From Thermoplasmatota archaeon (GTDB lineage: Archaea; Thermoplasmatota; Thermoplasmata; RBG-16-68-12; JAGMCJ01): a DNA stretch of 8,052 nucleotides. Position numbers and translations under genes: made by a program. Shown here one piece after another: positions 1 to 6,270 of this stretch (position 1 is the first letter of the stretch; every line of letters begins with the position of its first letter). The notes beneath the pieces are model-generated. The model was not told where the DNA came from, ran no database searches, and was given only the letters and a program-made list of their open reading frames with translations. Where the stretch lies: assembly GCA_022848825.1 (NCBI GenBank), contig JAJISH010000131.1, positions 1 to 8,052 of the forward strand. Direction: 5' to 3'.

Positions 1-96
1 GACTGGTATCCCTACAGCATGAGGAGGCTCAAGGAGAACCCGAAAATGGCAAGGAACACCATAAGGGAGCTTCTTAAGTGGGATAGGTTCCCCTAG
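1..96 (+). CDS. C-terminal fragment of an unidentified protein (5' end outside window)
   Basis: The frame is open from base 1 and ends in TAG at 94-96, giving the last 31 residues of a protein. The fragment is basic and mostly polar, with motifs such as RRLKENPKMARN and a Trp/Phe-containing tail ending KWDRFP. No transmembrane segment is visible. I do not recognise the family from so short a tail. Its stop interlocks with the stop of the convergent prenyltransferase gene: the two genes share the palindrome CTAG at 93-96, so there is no room for a terminator between them. Codon third positions are mostly G or C, as in the neighbouring genes, which supports real coding. Confidence 0.6.
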   Translation, partial: DWYPYSMRRLKENPKMARNTIRELLKWDRFP

Positions 97-956
97 AGCA
101 AAGCCCCGATTACCATCGCCAGAAAGAGCAGGAAGAGGTAAGGGCTCGAGAACTTGAAGAGCAGCTTCGCGTTTCTTTCCGTCGGCCTTGCCACAAGAAG
201 GAAGCCGAGCGCCAGGGCGGGGATGCCGAGGAGGACGGCAGAGGCCGTGTAAACCAGACCGAGCCCGCCGAAGTAGGCCAGGGACAGGGAGATGCCGAAC
301 ATGATCAGGGCGGTCGAGGCGATGCACCTGAGCGCCCTCCTCTCGGACGTGACCACCGGGAGCATGGGGATTCTCGCCTTTGAGTAATCATCCTTGTAGA
401 GGAGCGCCAGGCTCCATATGTGGCCAGGGGTCCATGCAACGACGAGGGAGAACGCCATGAGCGGGATGAAATCCACAGACCCCGTGATGGCGACCCATCC
501 GCCGAGGGCCGGGAGACCGCCGCCGAACCCGCCCAAGATGACGTTCCAAGAGGTTCTTCTCTTCAGCCCCGCGCTGTAGACGACGACCGTATCGACGACC
601 CCGAGGATCCCGATGAAGAGGAACAGGAGACCCACGGGCACCGCGAGCACGAGACCTGCGACGACGAGCGTCCCGCCAAAGAGCGCCGCCCGCCTGTCCG
701 GACGGATCTGGTCCCTCGGGATCGGCCTCTTCTGGGTCCTCTCCATTGCCCTGTCGACGTCCCTGTCTATGTAGCACGTGACCGCATTGGTACCGGATGT
801 CGTCAGGTGCACGGAGAGGATCGCGAGGATCCATATCGCGACACCGGGGTCAGCCTCCTCCACGAAATGGGCGGTGAGCATCATCGCGACCGATGTGAAG
901 AGGAGCAGCGCCACGATCGCTGGCTTGGTGAGCGAGAAGTACGCTCGGGGGTTCAT
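93..956 (-). CDS. ctaB: Protoheme IX farnesyltransferase (heme O synthase), UbiA family
   Basis: Membrane prenyltransferase that attaches a farnesyl group to heme B to give heme O, the step towards hemes O/A of heme-copper oxidases. The 287-residue protein is a typical length and strongly hydrophobic, with roughly eight to nine membrane segments. The first Asp-rich motif is C61-Y-I-D64-R-D-V-D68 followed by MERTQKRPIP (71-80). The second is YKDDYSKARIP (187-197), after the heme O synthase-like stretch AWTPGHIWSLAL. In close homologues I recall Asn where Cys61 stands; Asn57 is further upstream. I chose the ATG at 956 because the family's N-terminus (RAYFSLTKP) begins right there and a TATA-like element (AAATACAA on this strand) lies about 30 bp upstream, fitting a leaderless mRNA. 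The open frame continues upstream but has no good start and would run into the rubrerythrin gene. A different UbiA prenyltransferase is possible but less likely. Confidence 0.88.
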   Translation of the reverse strand: MNPRAYFSLTKPAIVALLLFTSVAMMLTAHFVEEADPGVAIWILAILSVHLTTSGTNAVTCYIDRDVDRAMERTQKRPIPRDQIRPDRRAALFGGTLVVAGLVLAVPVGLLFLFIGILGVVDTVVVYSAGLKRRTSWNVILGGFGGGLPALGGWVAITGSVDFIPLMAFSLVVAWTPGHIWSLALLYKDDYSKARIPMLPVVTSERRALRCIASTALIMFGISLSLAYFGGLGLVYTASAVLLGIPALALGFLLVARPTERNAKLLFKFSSPYLFLLFLAMVIGALL

Positions 957-970
957 CTCGACGCCACAAT

Positions 971-1020
971 GTTTGCAAACGTACTTGTATTTGTTCTTCC
1001 GTCTGCGAACGCTGTGGTGA
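971..1020. promoter_or_regulatory. Divergent promoter of ctaB and rubrerythrin with 10-bp palindrome
   Basis: The 68-bp gap between the two starts holds one AT-rich element at 984-993. It reads CTTGTATTT towards rubrerythrin and AAATACAAG towards ctaB, at a TATA-like distance from both starts. A perfect palindrome, GTTTGCAAAC, occupies 971-980. It lies upstream of the TATA for rubrerythrin and between TATA and start for ctaB. GGTGA at 1016-1020 is the rubrerythrin ribosome binding site, 4 nt before its ATG. The promoter assignment is inference from spacing. Confidence 0.5.
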
Positions 1021-1024
1021 TTGC

Positions 1025-1525
1025 ATGAGTGAGACAGACCAGAATCTGAAGGACGCATTCGCGGGCGAATCACAGGCCAACAGGAGGTATCTGGCCTTTG
1101 CCTCGAAGGCCGAAAAGGAGGGCTTTCCCGAGGTTGCTAGGCTGTTCCGCGTCGCCGCCGAGTCCGAGACCTACCACGCGTTGAACCATCTGAAGGCAAT
1201 TGGCGGCATCGGGACCACAGAGGAGAACCTCCATGAGGCCATGATGGGCGAGAGGCACGAGGCCGTTGAGATGTATCCCGACTTCATCGAGCAGGCCAAC
1301 ATCGAGGAGAACAAGTTGGCGGGAAGGTCCTTCACCTGGGCATTGGCCGCGGAGAAGGTCCACGAGGGGCTCTACTCTGAAGCCCTGGAAGCGATGAAGG
1401 CGGGCAAGGACTTCGAGAGAAAGGAATACCATATCTGCCCAGTGTGCGGTTACACCATGGAGGGCGAGCCCCCGGACCGGTGTCCTCTCTGCAACGCGCC
1501 AAAGGACAGATTCATTAAGATGTAG
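1025..1525 (+). CDS. rbr: Rubrerythrin (diiron peroxidase with C-terminal rubredoxin domain)
   Basis: Cytoplasmic non-heme iron peroxidase that reduces hydrogen peroxide, usually with electrons from rubredoxin. The 166-residue length is close to the family norm. Residues 1-130 are the ferritin-like four-helix domain with diiron ligands: E15 (AFAGESQAN), E48-x-x-H51 (SETYHA), the GERHE segment (75-79) and E110-x-x-H113 ([10 protein letters not shown]). Residues 135-166 form a short rubredoxin-type iron site with C138-x-x-C141 and C153-x-x-C156. The ATG at 1025 is preceded by GGTGA with 4-nt spacing, and the protein begins as rubrerythrins do. The rubredoxin gene starts 8 nt after its stop, so the two are almost certainly cotranscribed. 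All expected metal ligands appear to be present. Confidence 0.96.
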   Translation: MSETDQNLKDAFAGESQANRRYLAFASKAEKEGFPEVARLFRVAAESETYHALNHLKAIGGIGTTEENLHEAMMGERHEAVEMYPDFIEQANIEENKLAGRSFTWALAAEKVHEGLYSEALEAMKAGKDFERKEYHICPVCGYTMEGEPPDRCPLCNAPKDRFIKM

Positions 1526-1533
1526 GTGGTGTG

Positions 1534-1695
1534 ATGGTCAAGTGGGAATGCACAGTATGTGGTTACATCTACGACCCAGAAACCGGGGATGTCGAATCAG
1601 GAATCGCGTCAGGAACGTCCTTTGAGGACCTTCCGGCTGACTGGTTATGCCCCGTTTGCGGGGCCCCCAAGGAAGATTTCGTACAACTCGGCTAG
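1534..1695 (+). CDS. Rubredoxin
   Basis: Small one-iron electron-transfer protein of 53 residues, the usual rubredoxin length. It starts [15 protein letters not shown] and ends with the second iron knuckle, [11 protein letters not shown]. The four Cys ligands are C6, C9, C39 and C42, and the family's GDVESGI...[10 protein letters not shown] pattern is present. The frequent proline of the central GI-P-P-GT loop is replaced (IASGTSF), a mild deviation. GGTGGTG directly precedes the ATG as ribosome binding site; an in-frame GTG at 1531 is a less likely start. The gene follows rubrerythrin by 8 nt, so its likely job is to pass electrons to that peroxidase. The partner reductase is not in the window. 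Confidence 0.95.
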   Translation: MVKWECTVCGYIYDPETGDVESGIASGTSFEDLPADWLCPVCGAPKEDFVQLG

Positions 1696-1748
1696 CCCTT
1701 TTCCAGGGTGTACAGCCCCCGCGTCGTCGAGCTTCCAGCAGCGATCAG

Positions 1749-1753
1749 AAAAA
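1749..1753 (-). terminator. Oligo-T terminator of the Nfu gene
   Basis: On the minus strand a pyrimidine run containing TTTTT lies 14 nt past the Nfu stop codon. Archaeal RNA polymerase terminates at such short T-runs without needing a hairpin. On the plus strand, a weak CCCT/AGGG hairpin at 1696-1708 just after the rubredoxin stop is too short to call. Confidence 0.35.
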
Positions 1754-1766
1754 GACAGGACTCCGC

Positions 1767-1994
1767 CTAGACGGAGACTACGGACTTCACCTCTGGGATG
1801 CGGTCCTTGAGCACCTTCTCGATCCCTATCTGCAGGGTCAGCGTGGACATGGGACACGTCCCGCAGGCGCCCTTCAGCCTCACGGAGACGACCCCGCTGT
1901 TCTCATCGTAGTTCACGAACTCCACGTCTCCGCCGTCCATTTGAAGGCCAGGACGGATCTCCTTATCCAGTACGTCTAGGATTTTCTCTCTCAC
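1767..1994 (-). CDS. Nfu-type Fe-S cluster scaffold/carrier (NifU C-terminal domain)
   Basis: Stand-alone NifU C-terminal (NFU) domain of 75 residues, a common archaeal form. It binds a labile [4Fe-4S] cluster between subunits of a dimer and delivers it to apoproteins in the cytoplasm. The hallmark GACGTCPMS motif is at 42-50, with C44 and C47 as ligands. The IRPGLQMDGGDVEF stretch (13-26) is equally typical. The start is a GTG: the strong site GGAGGT (plus-strand complement at 2001-2006) sits 6 nt before it, and no ATG fits the family alignment better. A TATA-like GAAATAACT lies around 2030-2040 on this strand. The gene is divergent from the TrmB-V4R regulator and convergent to rubredoxin, consistent with a redox and iron-sulfur neighbourhood. 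Confidence 0.95.
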   Translation of the reverse strand: MREKILDVLDKEIRPGLQMDGGDVEFVNYDENSGVVSVRLKGACGTCPMSTLTLQIGIEKVLKDRIPEVKSVVSV

Positions 1995-2046
1995 GTTGAG
2001 ACCTCCGTATGGGATATAACTCCGTTCCAGTTATTTCAACTTTCGC

Positions 2047-2073
2047 TGTCACTGGGCCGAGTGACATATTTAA
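2047..2073 (+). promoter_or_regulatory. Operator-like inverted repeat and TATA box of the TrmB-V4R gene
   Basis: TGTCACT (2047-2053), spacer GGGCCG, AGTGACA (2060-2066) form a perfect 7-bp inverted repeat. Its right end overlaps the TATA element CATATTTAAG (2065-2074), which lies about 30 bp before the ATG at 2102 and so fits a leaderless transcript. Written as TGTCAC-N8-GTGACA it resembles the TATCAC-N5-GTGATA motif known for TrmBL1 in Thermococcales, but with a wider spacer. Autoregulation by the downstream gene product is inference. Confidence 0.6.
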
Positions 2074-2101
2074 GGGAGAAACCGTTGCGTCATTGATTAG
2101 C

Positions 2102-3301
2102 ATGCCCATAAACGAAGACAGGCTGAGAAAGATGCAGAACCTTGGTCTCACGGAATATCAGGCTAGGATCTACCTTACCCTGCTCGACCTGGGGGAGGCG
2201 ATCGCGAGTCAGCTGCCCTCCCTTTCCCGCGTTCCGAGGACAAGGATATACTCCACGATGAACCAACTTCACGAGAAAGGTCTCGTTGAGATACTCCCCG
2301 AGAAGCCGACCAAGTACGTGCCAGTGCCCATCGAGGCGTACATCGAGAAGGTCGCAGAGAGGAAGAGGCTCGAGGCAAGCGAACTGGAGACCAACGTGGA
2401 CGACTTCTCGCTGGAGTTCGCCATAACACCCACGGTCGAGGTGGCCAAGGCGGGCAAGTTCGAGGCCATCTACGGCAGGAGGAACGTCAGGGAGCGCCTG
2501 TCGAGAATGTACGACGGGGCGAAGAAGGAGATCATCTCAGTCGGTTCCTGGGCAAGTCCGACGAGGCTCGTTCATGCGAGGTTGCCCTGGATCGAGGAGA
2601 AGTCGAAAGAGGGCCTGACCCTCAAGTACGCCTTCCCAGTCGACTCGACAACCATGGAGGATGTGAAGATCCTCGAGGAACACATAGACGTCCGGACGAT
2701 CGACATGCACCTGCCGATCTACTTCGTCGTCAAGGACTCAGAGGAGCTGTTGCTGTGCCATCCGATTCCAAACGATGAGGTCGTCCACCGCGGGGACGAC
2801 ATCGCCATATGGACGGACGACGAGGGCATAGTGGGCGCCATGAGGGCGATAGCCGAGAGCATCTGGAATCAGGGCTTCGCCCCAGGGTCTGCGAACATCA
2901 CCGACACGCTCGTGGCATTGACGAAGAGGTACCTCGACCTGCTCGGCGTGAACATACTCCCCATCTTCAAGGCCCTCGGAAGGGAGGTGGGGATTGCCCT
3001 CGCCGCATCCATGAAGTCGAAGACCAAGAAGGAGCTCCTGGGCGAGCTCAGCGAGTTCTGGAAGGGTCACGACCTCGGCAGGATCGAGATAATCAGCGAG
3101 GACCCCATGACCATCCGCCTCGAGGACTTCATCGAATGCGAGAAGCTGAAGCATATTGAGGGCGCGGGTTGCATATTCGCAGAGAACGTCGTGAAAGCAA
3201 TCGTGGACGAAAAACTGGGAGTGGACTGCGAAATCGAAGAGGACGAGTGCAGGGGGGGCCTCACGGGCAAGTGCCGGTTGACGGTCACCCTGCCATCCTA
3301 G
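2102..3301 (+). CDS. TrmB-family transcriptional regulator with C-terminal V4R domain
   Basis: DNA-binding regulator of 399 residues in three parts. Residues 8-75 are a TrmB-type winged helix (LGLTEYQARIYLTLLDLG, then VPRTRIYSTMNQLHEKGLVE). Residues 76-105 are a charged helical linker. Residues 118-258 are the TrmB PLD-like module (GRRNVRERL...GAKKEIISVGS...IWTDDEGIVGAM). Residues 265-399 look like a V4R (4-vinyl reductase) domain, with the Cys-rich pattern C346, C357 (GAGCIF), C376, C383 (DEC) and C391 (GKC). V4R domains bind small hydrophobic ligands or metal, and in methanogen MsvR regulators are linked to redox sensing. The open frame extends to 2009, but I start at 2102 because homology begins there, the TATA box is about 30 bp before it, and the operator-like repeat would otherwise be coding. 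The 3' end overlaps convergent TFB by 17 bp. The ligand and target genes cannot be read from sequence. Confidence 0.85.
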   Translation: MPINEDRLRKMQNLGLTEYQARIYLTLLDLGEAIASQLPSLSRVPRTRIYSTMNQLHEKGLVEILPEKPTKYVPVPIEAYIEKVAERKRLEASELETNVDDFSLEFAITPTVEVAKAGKFEAIYGRRNVRERLSRMYDGAKKEIISVGSWASPTRLVHARLPWIEEKSKEGLTLKYAFPVDSTTMEDVKILEEHIDVRTIDMHLPIYFVVKDSEELLLCHPIPNDEVVHRGDDIAIWTDDEGIVGAMRAIAESIWNQGFAPGSANITDTLVALTKRYLDLLGVNILPIFKALGREVGIALAASMKSKTKKELLGELSEFWKGHDLGRIEIISEDPMTIRLEDFIECEKLKHIEGAGCIFAENVVKAIVDEKLGVDCEIEEDECRGGLTGKCRLTVTLPS

Positions 3302-4217
3302 CTCTCTCGATCTCCTTGCACCTTGCCCGCAGTGTGACCTCGCTGACGCCAGCGATCTGGGAGATGTCCCTCTGGGTCACGTGCTCTCCGACCTCGACGG
3401 CAGCCATGTATATCGCGGCCGCCACCGTACCCAAGGGCGACTTCCCCGACACGACGTCCAGCTCCGGGACGGCGTCCAGGTACTCCAGCGCCTTTGAACG
3501 CGCCTTCCTGGACAGGTCGAGCCTGCTGGCGAACCTTTCCAGATAATCCTTCGGCCTCGTCAGATGCAGGGTGATGCTCAGCTTCCTTGAGACCGCGTTG
3601 TAGGCCCGCTTCACGGCCTTCGTGTCTGCGTTCGCCGCCTTCGCGATCTCATCGAACGTGCGGGGCACGTCATTGAGCCTGCACACCGCGTAGACCGCAG
3701 CGCCCATCACAGCGCGGATGCTCCTTCCCTGGACGAGTCCCGCTTCCCTCGCTCGGCGGTATATCCTGGCCGCCTCTTCCTTGAACGTGGGCGGCAGGCC
3801 GAGCGTCGAGGAGATCCTGTCAAGCTCCCTAAGAGCCTCTATCAGACCCCTCCCGCCGGGGATCCCTGCCCGGACGCGGTTGTGCAGCATCCTCATCCGA
3901 TAGAACCGCTGCTTCGTCTTCATGCTGAGGCGTCTCTTCTGCGCATCGACATTGGCTTGTGGTATGTCCGTGGAAAGCCCCTTGTCGTGCACGAGATAGC
4001 TCATCGGCGGGCCGGTCCTGGCGTTGTTGGCCCAATCCTCCTGCGAATAAGAAGTCCATTCCTGACCATGATCTATGATGTTCTCATCTATGACCAAGCC
4101 GCAATCCGAGCAGACCACTTCGCTCCGTACATAGTCCGTCTCAAGGCGGTCGCTGCCGCACTCTGGACATGCGCGCTCCTCTACGGGAGCCTGATTCCTA
4201 ACGATATGTTCATCCAT
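3285..4217 (-). CDS. tfb: Transcription initiation factor B (TFB)
   Basis: Archaeal homologue of TFIIB. It binds TBP and the BRE next to the TATA box and recruits RNA polymerase. The 310-residue protein has the full architecture: zinc ribbon with C17-x-x-C20 and C36-x-x-C39, then the B-reader/linker region (GQEWTSYS, then RTGPPMSYLVHDKGLSTDI at 68-85). Two cyclin folds follow at about 125-215 and 222-305, the second carrying the recognition-type TQRDISQIAGVSEVTLRAR (281-299). The ATG at 4217 has GGAG 9 nt upstream, and the protein starts just before the ribbon as expected. TATA-like elements on this strand occur near 4261-4271 and 4316-4325. Archaea often carry several TFBs; whether this is the general or a specialised copy cannot be told here. 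Its tail overlaps the TrmB-V4R gene by 17 bp. Confidence 0.96.
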   Translation of the reverse strand: MDEHIVRNQAPVEERACPECGSDRLETDYVRSEVVCSDCGLVIDENIIDHGQEWTSYSQEDWANNARTGPPMSYLVHDKGLSTDIPQANVDAQKRRLSMKTKQRFYRMRMLHNRVRAGIPGGRGLIEALRELDRISSTLGLPPTFKEEAARIYRRAREAGLVQGRSIRAVMGAAVYAVCRLNDVPRTFDEIAKAANADTKAVKRAYNAVSRKLSITLHLTRPKDYLERFASRLDLSRKARSKALEYLDAVPELDVVSGKSPLGTVAAAIYMAAVEVGEHVTQRDISQIAGVSEVTLRARCKEIERARMAG

Positions 4218-4513
4218 GACGTTTGTCTCCTAGATCCCTCGCAATCGACCTCCACAATCGTGATATGAATCCTATGAGGGGATTCTCATCCTTCTGTTAC
4301 TACTCTGTCCTGATAGCATTTAAGCAGTCCTTTGTCACCGAGTGGGGTTACAACGTGGGTAGATGTCATTGTGTTGTCGCCCACAATCCACTTGTCCTTT
4401 ATCATGTTTTCCCTTTTCAAACACTCAGAAAAGGTCCTCAACGACTTACTCTTGGAAGGATTCCTGAAGAATCGTTAAATACCGTTGATGGCCTGAATCT
4501 GGCCGGTACTCAC
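4218..4513. promoter_or_regulatory. Spacer between TFB and ogg2 with several inverted repeats
   Basis: This 296-bp divergent spacer is visibly more AT-rich than the genes. An open frame runs through it, but without coding-like third positions or recognisable homology, so I treat it as non-coding. It contains a palindromic TATA-like GCATTTAAGC (4316-4325), the inverted repeat TTGTCAC-N8-GTTACAA (4332-4353, one mismatch), ATTGTG-N8-CACAAT (4368-4387, perfect), and a CCTTTT/AAAAGG hairpin (4412-4434). GTTAAATA (4474-4481) is the probable ogg2 TATA box, giving a predicted start about 10 nt before the TTG. A small RNA gene is possible but not shown. Confidence 0.5.
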
Positions 4514-5170
4514 TTGTCTTCCTGCAGTCTTGAGCTGGTCAAGGACCTCAGAAGGTCGTATTCCTCCAGGAAGGTCATAATCGAAGACCGGATCGATGAC
4601 TTCAAGAGGTTCCTCGAGCAGGACGACGAGGACGTCTTCGCGGAGCTCTGCTTCTGCATCTGCACACCCCAGTCGAGGGCGAGGACATGCGACCGCGCCA
4701 TCAGCGGGATGAAGAGGACTGGTACTCTGTACGGCGGCACCGAGAACGACATCCGCTCGGAGCTGAGAGGAGTCCGCTTTGGCGGGAACAAGGCGCGGTA
4801 CATCCTCACCGCCAGGGAGCAGTTCTCGAGCGGGGGGCGCATCCAGATCAAGAAGAAGCTCACCGGGCATCTCGATGTCGAGGGGTTGCGTGACTGGCTC
4901 GCGAAGAACGTCAAGGGCCTTGGCTACAAGGAATCATCGCATTTCCTCCGCAACATCGGGCTCGGTCTGGACCTGGCCATCCTGGACAGGCACATCCTCA
5001 AGAACCTGGAGCTGGCGGGGATCATCGAGACGATGCCTGCGTACATGTCAAGGAAGAAGTACCTGGAGATCGAGGGGAAGATGAGGGTCTACGCGGAGGA
5101 GATAGGCATCCCGATGGGGCATCTGGACCTTCTCCTGTGGTCGCAGGAGACGGGCGAGGTCTTCAGGTAG
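4514..5170 (+). CDS. 8-oxoguanine DNA glycosylase/AP lyase, Ogg2 family
   Basis: Base-excision repair enzyme that removes 8-oxoguanine and nicks the abasic site. From the proposed start it has 218 residues, close to the roughly 207 of MJ0724-type Ogg2. The helix-hairpin-helix with catalytic lysine is VKGLGYKESSHFLRN (133-147, Lys139). The catalytic aspartate is in LAILDRHIL (154-162, Asp158). The N-terminal FAELCFCICTPQSRA (42-56) and C-terminal RKKYLEIEGKM and HLDLLLWSQETGEV also match. No ATG fits, so I use TTG at 4514: it gives the family's N-terminal length and lies about 35 bp after a TATA box. The open frame reaches back to 4223, but that part shows no homology. The last residue is Arg, whereas Ogg2 enzymes typically end in a Lys that helps discriminate 8-oxoG from G. 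The stop is 5 bp from the convergent aminotransferase stop. Confidence 0.9.
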   Translation: MSSCSLELVKDLRRSYSSRKVIIEDRIDDFKRFLEQDDEDVFAELCFCICTPQSRARTCDRAISGMKRTGTLYGGTENDIRSELRGVRFGGNKARYILTAREQFSSGGRIQIKKKLTGHLDVEGLRDWLAKNVKGLGYKESSHFLRNIGLGLDLAILDRHILKNLELAGIIETMPAYMSRKKYLEIEGKMRVYAEEIGIPMGHLDLLLWSQETGEVFR

Positions 5171-5175
5171 CCAGA

Positions 5176-6249
5176 CTAGGCCGGGAACTCCCTCAACGCC
5201 ACCGATACCCTTCTCAGACCTTCCTGCAGGACCGAACTCTCGCAGCCGAGCCCTATGCGGACGTGTCCCGCGAGACCGAAGAACTCCCCTGGCGGGACGA
5301 GTACCTCCCTGTCGAGGAGATGCTTACAGAAGTCGAGCGTGTTCTCGAGCGGGAGCCTGGGGAAGCAGACATTCGCTCCCGCCCACGGCGTCATCTCAAT
5401 GCCCTCCTCTCTCGCCCAGTCGACAACCGTGCGGGAGTTTCCCTCCAGGATCTTCCGATTGCGCGTCTTCACCTCCTCCCGTTCCCGCAGGACCGCGACC
5501 GCCGCCTGCTCGCCGAAGCTGCAGCAGGTCACCGCCATGTGCTCCCTCACCCGCCGACATCTCCTCAAGATGTCCTCTTCCGCAAGGATCCATCCGACCC
5601 GGAAACCTCCGGTTCCGTAGAACTTCGAGAGGCCCACGGTCGAAATCATCCTCCCGCCAAAGGAGAAAGCGTTCCTCGACGGAGAGTGCGCGAAGTCCAT
5701 GAATATCTCATCGCAATGAACGTGGAAGCCCTTCTCCCCGGCGGTCTCGGAGAGATCCTTCATGACATCGTCAGGTATCTGGGCGCCCGAGGGGTTGTGC
5801 AGGTTCGTGATCACCAGGAGCTTCGTGGCGGGAGTGGCCGAATCCTCCAGTGTCGCCAGATCGAGCGCGAAGTCGATGGGCTTCCTGTCCACGAACTTGA
5901 CGCTGGAGCCGAGGCCCTTGGGAACGGACGCGAGCGGCTCGTAGAAAGGCCTCTCGACGAGCACGTCGTCCCCGCGAGAGAGCAGGGCAGCGCAGACAAG
6001 GAAGTTCGCCTCGCTCGCCCCGTTCGTGACCAGTATGTTCTCGGGACCCGCCCCGCTCAGGTCCGAGATGGCGTCCTTCAGCTCCTCGATGCCCGTCAGG
6101 CTTCCCATGGCGAGGTTCGCCTTCTCGAGCTTCCCGCTAAAGTCTGGGACGTAGGGCGGCATGTTGCTGGTGGCGAGGTCGTACTTCACCTTCTCGTAGT
6201 TGTCCAGGATCCAGTACAGAAGCTTGAAGGGCGGGAAATCGAGGGTCAT
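5176..6249 (-). CDS. PLP-dependent aminotransferase, class I/II (fold type I)
   Basis: Cytoplasmic pyridoxal-phosphate enzyme of 357 residues, slightly shorter than typical aspartate aminotransferases (about 390-400). Visible landmarks are the cofactor loop NGASEANF (76-83), RPFYEPL (100-106), NLHNPSG (149-155) with Asn152, C179-D180-E181 binding the pyridine nitrogen, and SKFYGTGGFRVGW (208-220), where Lys209 forms the Schiff base. HVRIGLG carries Arg331, the usual carboxylate-binding arginine. This is the archaeal class I/II type; the amino-acid substrate cannot be assigned. The ATG at 6249 has a TATA-like TGTTAAAG 22-30 bp upstream, favouring a leaderless start; a GAGGAG lies about 13 nt upstream, further than usual. 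It is divergent from the Trm9-like gene across 63 bp and convergent with ogg2. No biosynthetic partner gene is adjacent. Confidence 0.9.
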   Translation of the reverse strand: MTLDFPPFKLLYWILDNYEKVKYDLATSNMPPYVPDFSGKLEKANLAMGSLTGIEELKDAISDLSGAGPENILVTNGASEANFLVCAALLSRGDDVLVERPFYEPLASVPKGLGSSVKFVDRKPIDFALDLATLEDSATPATKLLVITNLHNPSGAQIPDDVMKDLSETAGEKGFHVHCDEIFMDFAHSPSRNAFSFGGRMISTVGLSKFYGTGGFRVGWILAEEDILRRCRRVREHMAVTCCSFGEQAAVAVLREREEVKTRNRKILEGNSRTVVDWAREEGIEMTPWAGANVCFPRLPLENTLDFCKHLLDREVLVPPGEFFGLAGHVRIGLGCESSVLQEGLRRVSVALREFPA

Positions 6250-6270
6250 GAGGCGGCATCATCTCCTCGA

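Noticed and set aside
420..1028. A 202-residue plus-strand open frame opposite ctaB.
   Set aside because: It is an antisense shadow of the prenyltransferase gene: highly charged, Arg/Asp/Glu-rich, and without motifs.
957..1073. An upstream extension of ctaB containing a zinc-finger-like YVCKHCG segment.
   Set aside because: There is no suitable start codon near it. It would cover the divergent promoter and the start of rubrerythrin, and the UbiA family begins at the ATG at 956.
2009..2101. An in-frame ATG 93 bp upstream that would lengthen the TrmB-V4R protein by 31 residues.
   Set aside because: The stretch contains the operator-like repeat and TATA box, lacks homology, and is AT-rich compared with the gene body.
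4223..4513. A long N-terminal extension of the Ogg2 reading frame.
   Set aside because: Its base composition and third positions are not coding-like, it holds promoter elements, and Ogg2 enzymes are about 200-220 residues.
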